5,941 nt of DNA from Verrucomicrobiota bacterium (GTDB lineage Bacteria; Verrucomicrobiota; Verrucomicrobiia; Limisphaerales; JADLHS01). The translations under genes and the position numbers were made by a program. The stretch is taken from contig JANYBF010000289.1 in NCBI GenBank assembly GCA_025360895.1, forward strand, positions 1-5,941, in the 5' to 3' direction. This document shows positions 5,227 to 5,941 of this stretch, piece after piece; position 1 is the stretch's first letter, and each line of letters begins with the position of its first letter. The notes under the pieces are model-generated. The model did not search any database. It saw only the letters and a program-made list of their open reading frames with translations, and was not told where the DNA came from.

Positions 5227-5941
5227 TTAGTTCGCGCCGGCGGTGAAGGCTTCCCGCACCGGGCGACCGATCCAGACCTCCGGTGGTTTTAGTTTGAAAA
5301 CGTAAGCGATCGTTGCCGCCGTATCGCAGGTGCTGACGGGAGATTTGATTTCATGCCCGGCGCGCACGCCGGGGCCAGTGATGATCCAGGGGATCTCAAT
5401 CTCGCCCATCGTCGCGCCGCCGTGACCCTTGCCCTTGCCGCCATGGTCAGCCGTAACGAGGAGAATCGTGTTCGACCACATGCCGGTCGAGCGCAGCGCT
5501 TCGATGGTTTCGCCGATCAGTTTGTCCGCCACCGCCACCGCCGCATAATACTCGGGTGTCCCGTGGCCGAACTCGTGCCCGGCGTGGTCAACATGATCCA
5601 GATGAATGAACGTGAACGTGGCCTGGTTGTCCTTCCAAAACGCGGTCGCTTCGCGAACGGCATTGGTGGGGCCATCGGTGTCCTTGATTACATTGACGGC
5701 CTGGCGTTTGAAGAGCCGGCCGAAATCGTTCCAATCGTGGAATACCCCCATGACGGCTCCCGGTTGTTGCTCCCGCAGCACACCAAAAACGGTTGGGAAA
5801 ATTCCCCCGGAACCCACGGCAATGGGCGCGATTTCGAACTTATCCGGCTGCCAATCGTTTGAAGTCACGCCATGCTGCTCCGGGCCGGCGCCCATGATCA
5901 TGGAAGCCCAATTGGGGCTGCTGGACGTAGGCATGACACCG
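5227..5941 (-). CDS. Alkaline-phosphatase-superfamily phosphodiesterase/phosphatase, 5' end missing
   Basis: The frame is open to the right edge, so about 237 C-terminal residues are seen and the Met at 5934 is probably internal. This is the nucleotide pyrophosphatase/phosphodiesterase-type branch of the two-metal hydrolases. The visible N-terminal end has PTSSSPNWASMIMG and then GPEQHG (nucleophile region; the Thr usual in this branch seems to be Ser, the middle one of SSS). HLDHVDHAGHEFG (5604-5566) gives the D-x-x-G-H metal site. LLVTADHGG (about 5460-5434) gives the Asp-His pair, and GHGG just after supplies a further His. IITGPGVRAG and an ending with STCDTAATIAYVF and WIGRPVREAF are typical of the family. 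No signal peptide can be judged. It is upstream in the operon, 12 nt before the PbfA-like gene and in the same frame. It could hydrolyse a phosphate diester or monoester or, by analogy with phosphonoacetate hydrolase of the same superfamily, a phosphonate. The sequence does not decide. Confidence 0.87.
   Translation of the reverse strand, partial: GVMPTSSSPNWASMIMGAGPEQHGVTSNDWQPDKFEIAPIAVGSGGIFPTVFGVLREQQPGAVMGVFHDWNDFGRLFKRQAVNVIKDTDGPTNAVREATAFWKDNQATFTFIHLDHVDHAGHEFGHGTPEYYAAVAVADKLIGETIEALRSTGMWSNTILLVTADHGGKGKGHGGATMGEIEIPWIITGPGVRAGHEIKSPVSTCDTAATIAYVFKLKPPEVWIGRPVREAFTAGAN

Noticed and set aside
5227..5941. Assignment as phosphonoacetate hydrolase PhnA
   Set aside because: The superfamily matches, but the visible motifs fit a general phosphodiesterase/alkaline phosphatase pattern better than the PhnA sequence as I remember it. 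Kept only as a hypothesis.

Overview
The window is a stretch of GC-rich bacterial chromosome. It carries six protein genes (two cut by the window ends), one clear Rho-independent terminator and one divergent intergenic region. I see no RNA genes, mobile elements or CRISPR. The gene mix suggests a Verrucomicrobia/Planctomycetes-type bacterium (the PVC group), with Verrucomicrobia slightly favoured: a PhoPQ-activated-pathogenicity-related lipoprotein, a small Cys-containing exported protein of a kind I associate with that group, and several leaders without a Shine-Dalgarno sequence. This is an inference from gene content; no marker gene is present.

Layout. At 1-356 (+) is the C-terminal end of an alpha/beta-hydrolase (esterase/peptidase type). 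It converges on 393-1865 (-), a PhoPQ-related (PqaA-like) lipoprotein with an intact Ser/Asp/His set. About 216 bp of divergent intergenic DNA (1866-2081) follow. They hold a 7-bp inverted repeat, a possible promoter for the lipoprotein gene, and the same ten bases (AAATACTATG) at both start codons. At 2082-2414 (+) is a small exported protein with four cysteines, closed by a strong terminator at 2437-2478.

The rest (2547-5941, -) looks like one three-gene operon. In order of transcription it holds an alkaline-phosphatase-superfamily phosphodiesterase/phosphatase (5' end missing), a class III PLP enzyme that I recognise as probable (R)-1-hydroxy-2-aminoethylphosphonate ammonia-lyase (PbfA), and a second class III PLP enzyme of the glutamate-1-semialdehyde-aminomutase (HemL-like) type. 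The genes are spaced by 12 nt and 1 nt, and the last has a strong Shine-Dalgarno inside the end of the gene before it.

If the PbfA assignment is right, the operon may handle aminophosphonates: PbfA would produce phosphonoacetaldehyde, the HemL-like enzyme could be an amine/amino-acid transaminase, and the hydrolase could release phosphate or act on a phosphonate or phosphate ester. No canonical phnW, phnX or phnY is visible here, so this combination is the most interesting part of the window. The pathway itself is a hypothesis.
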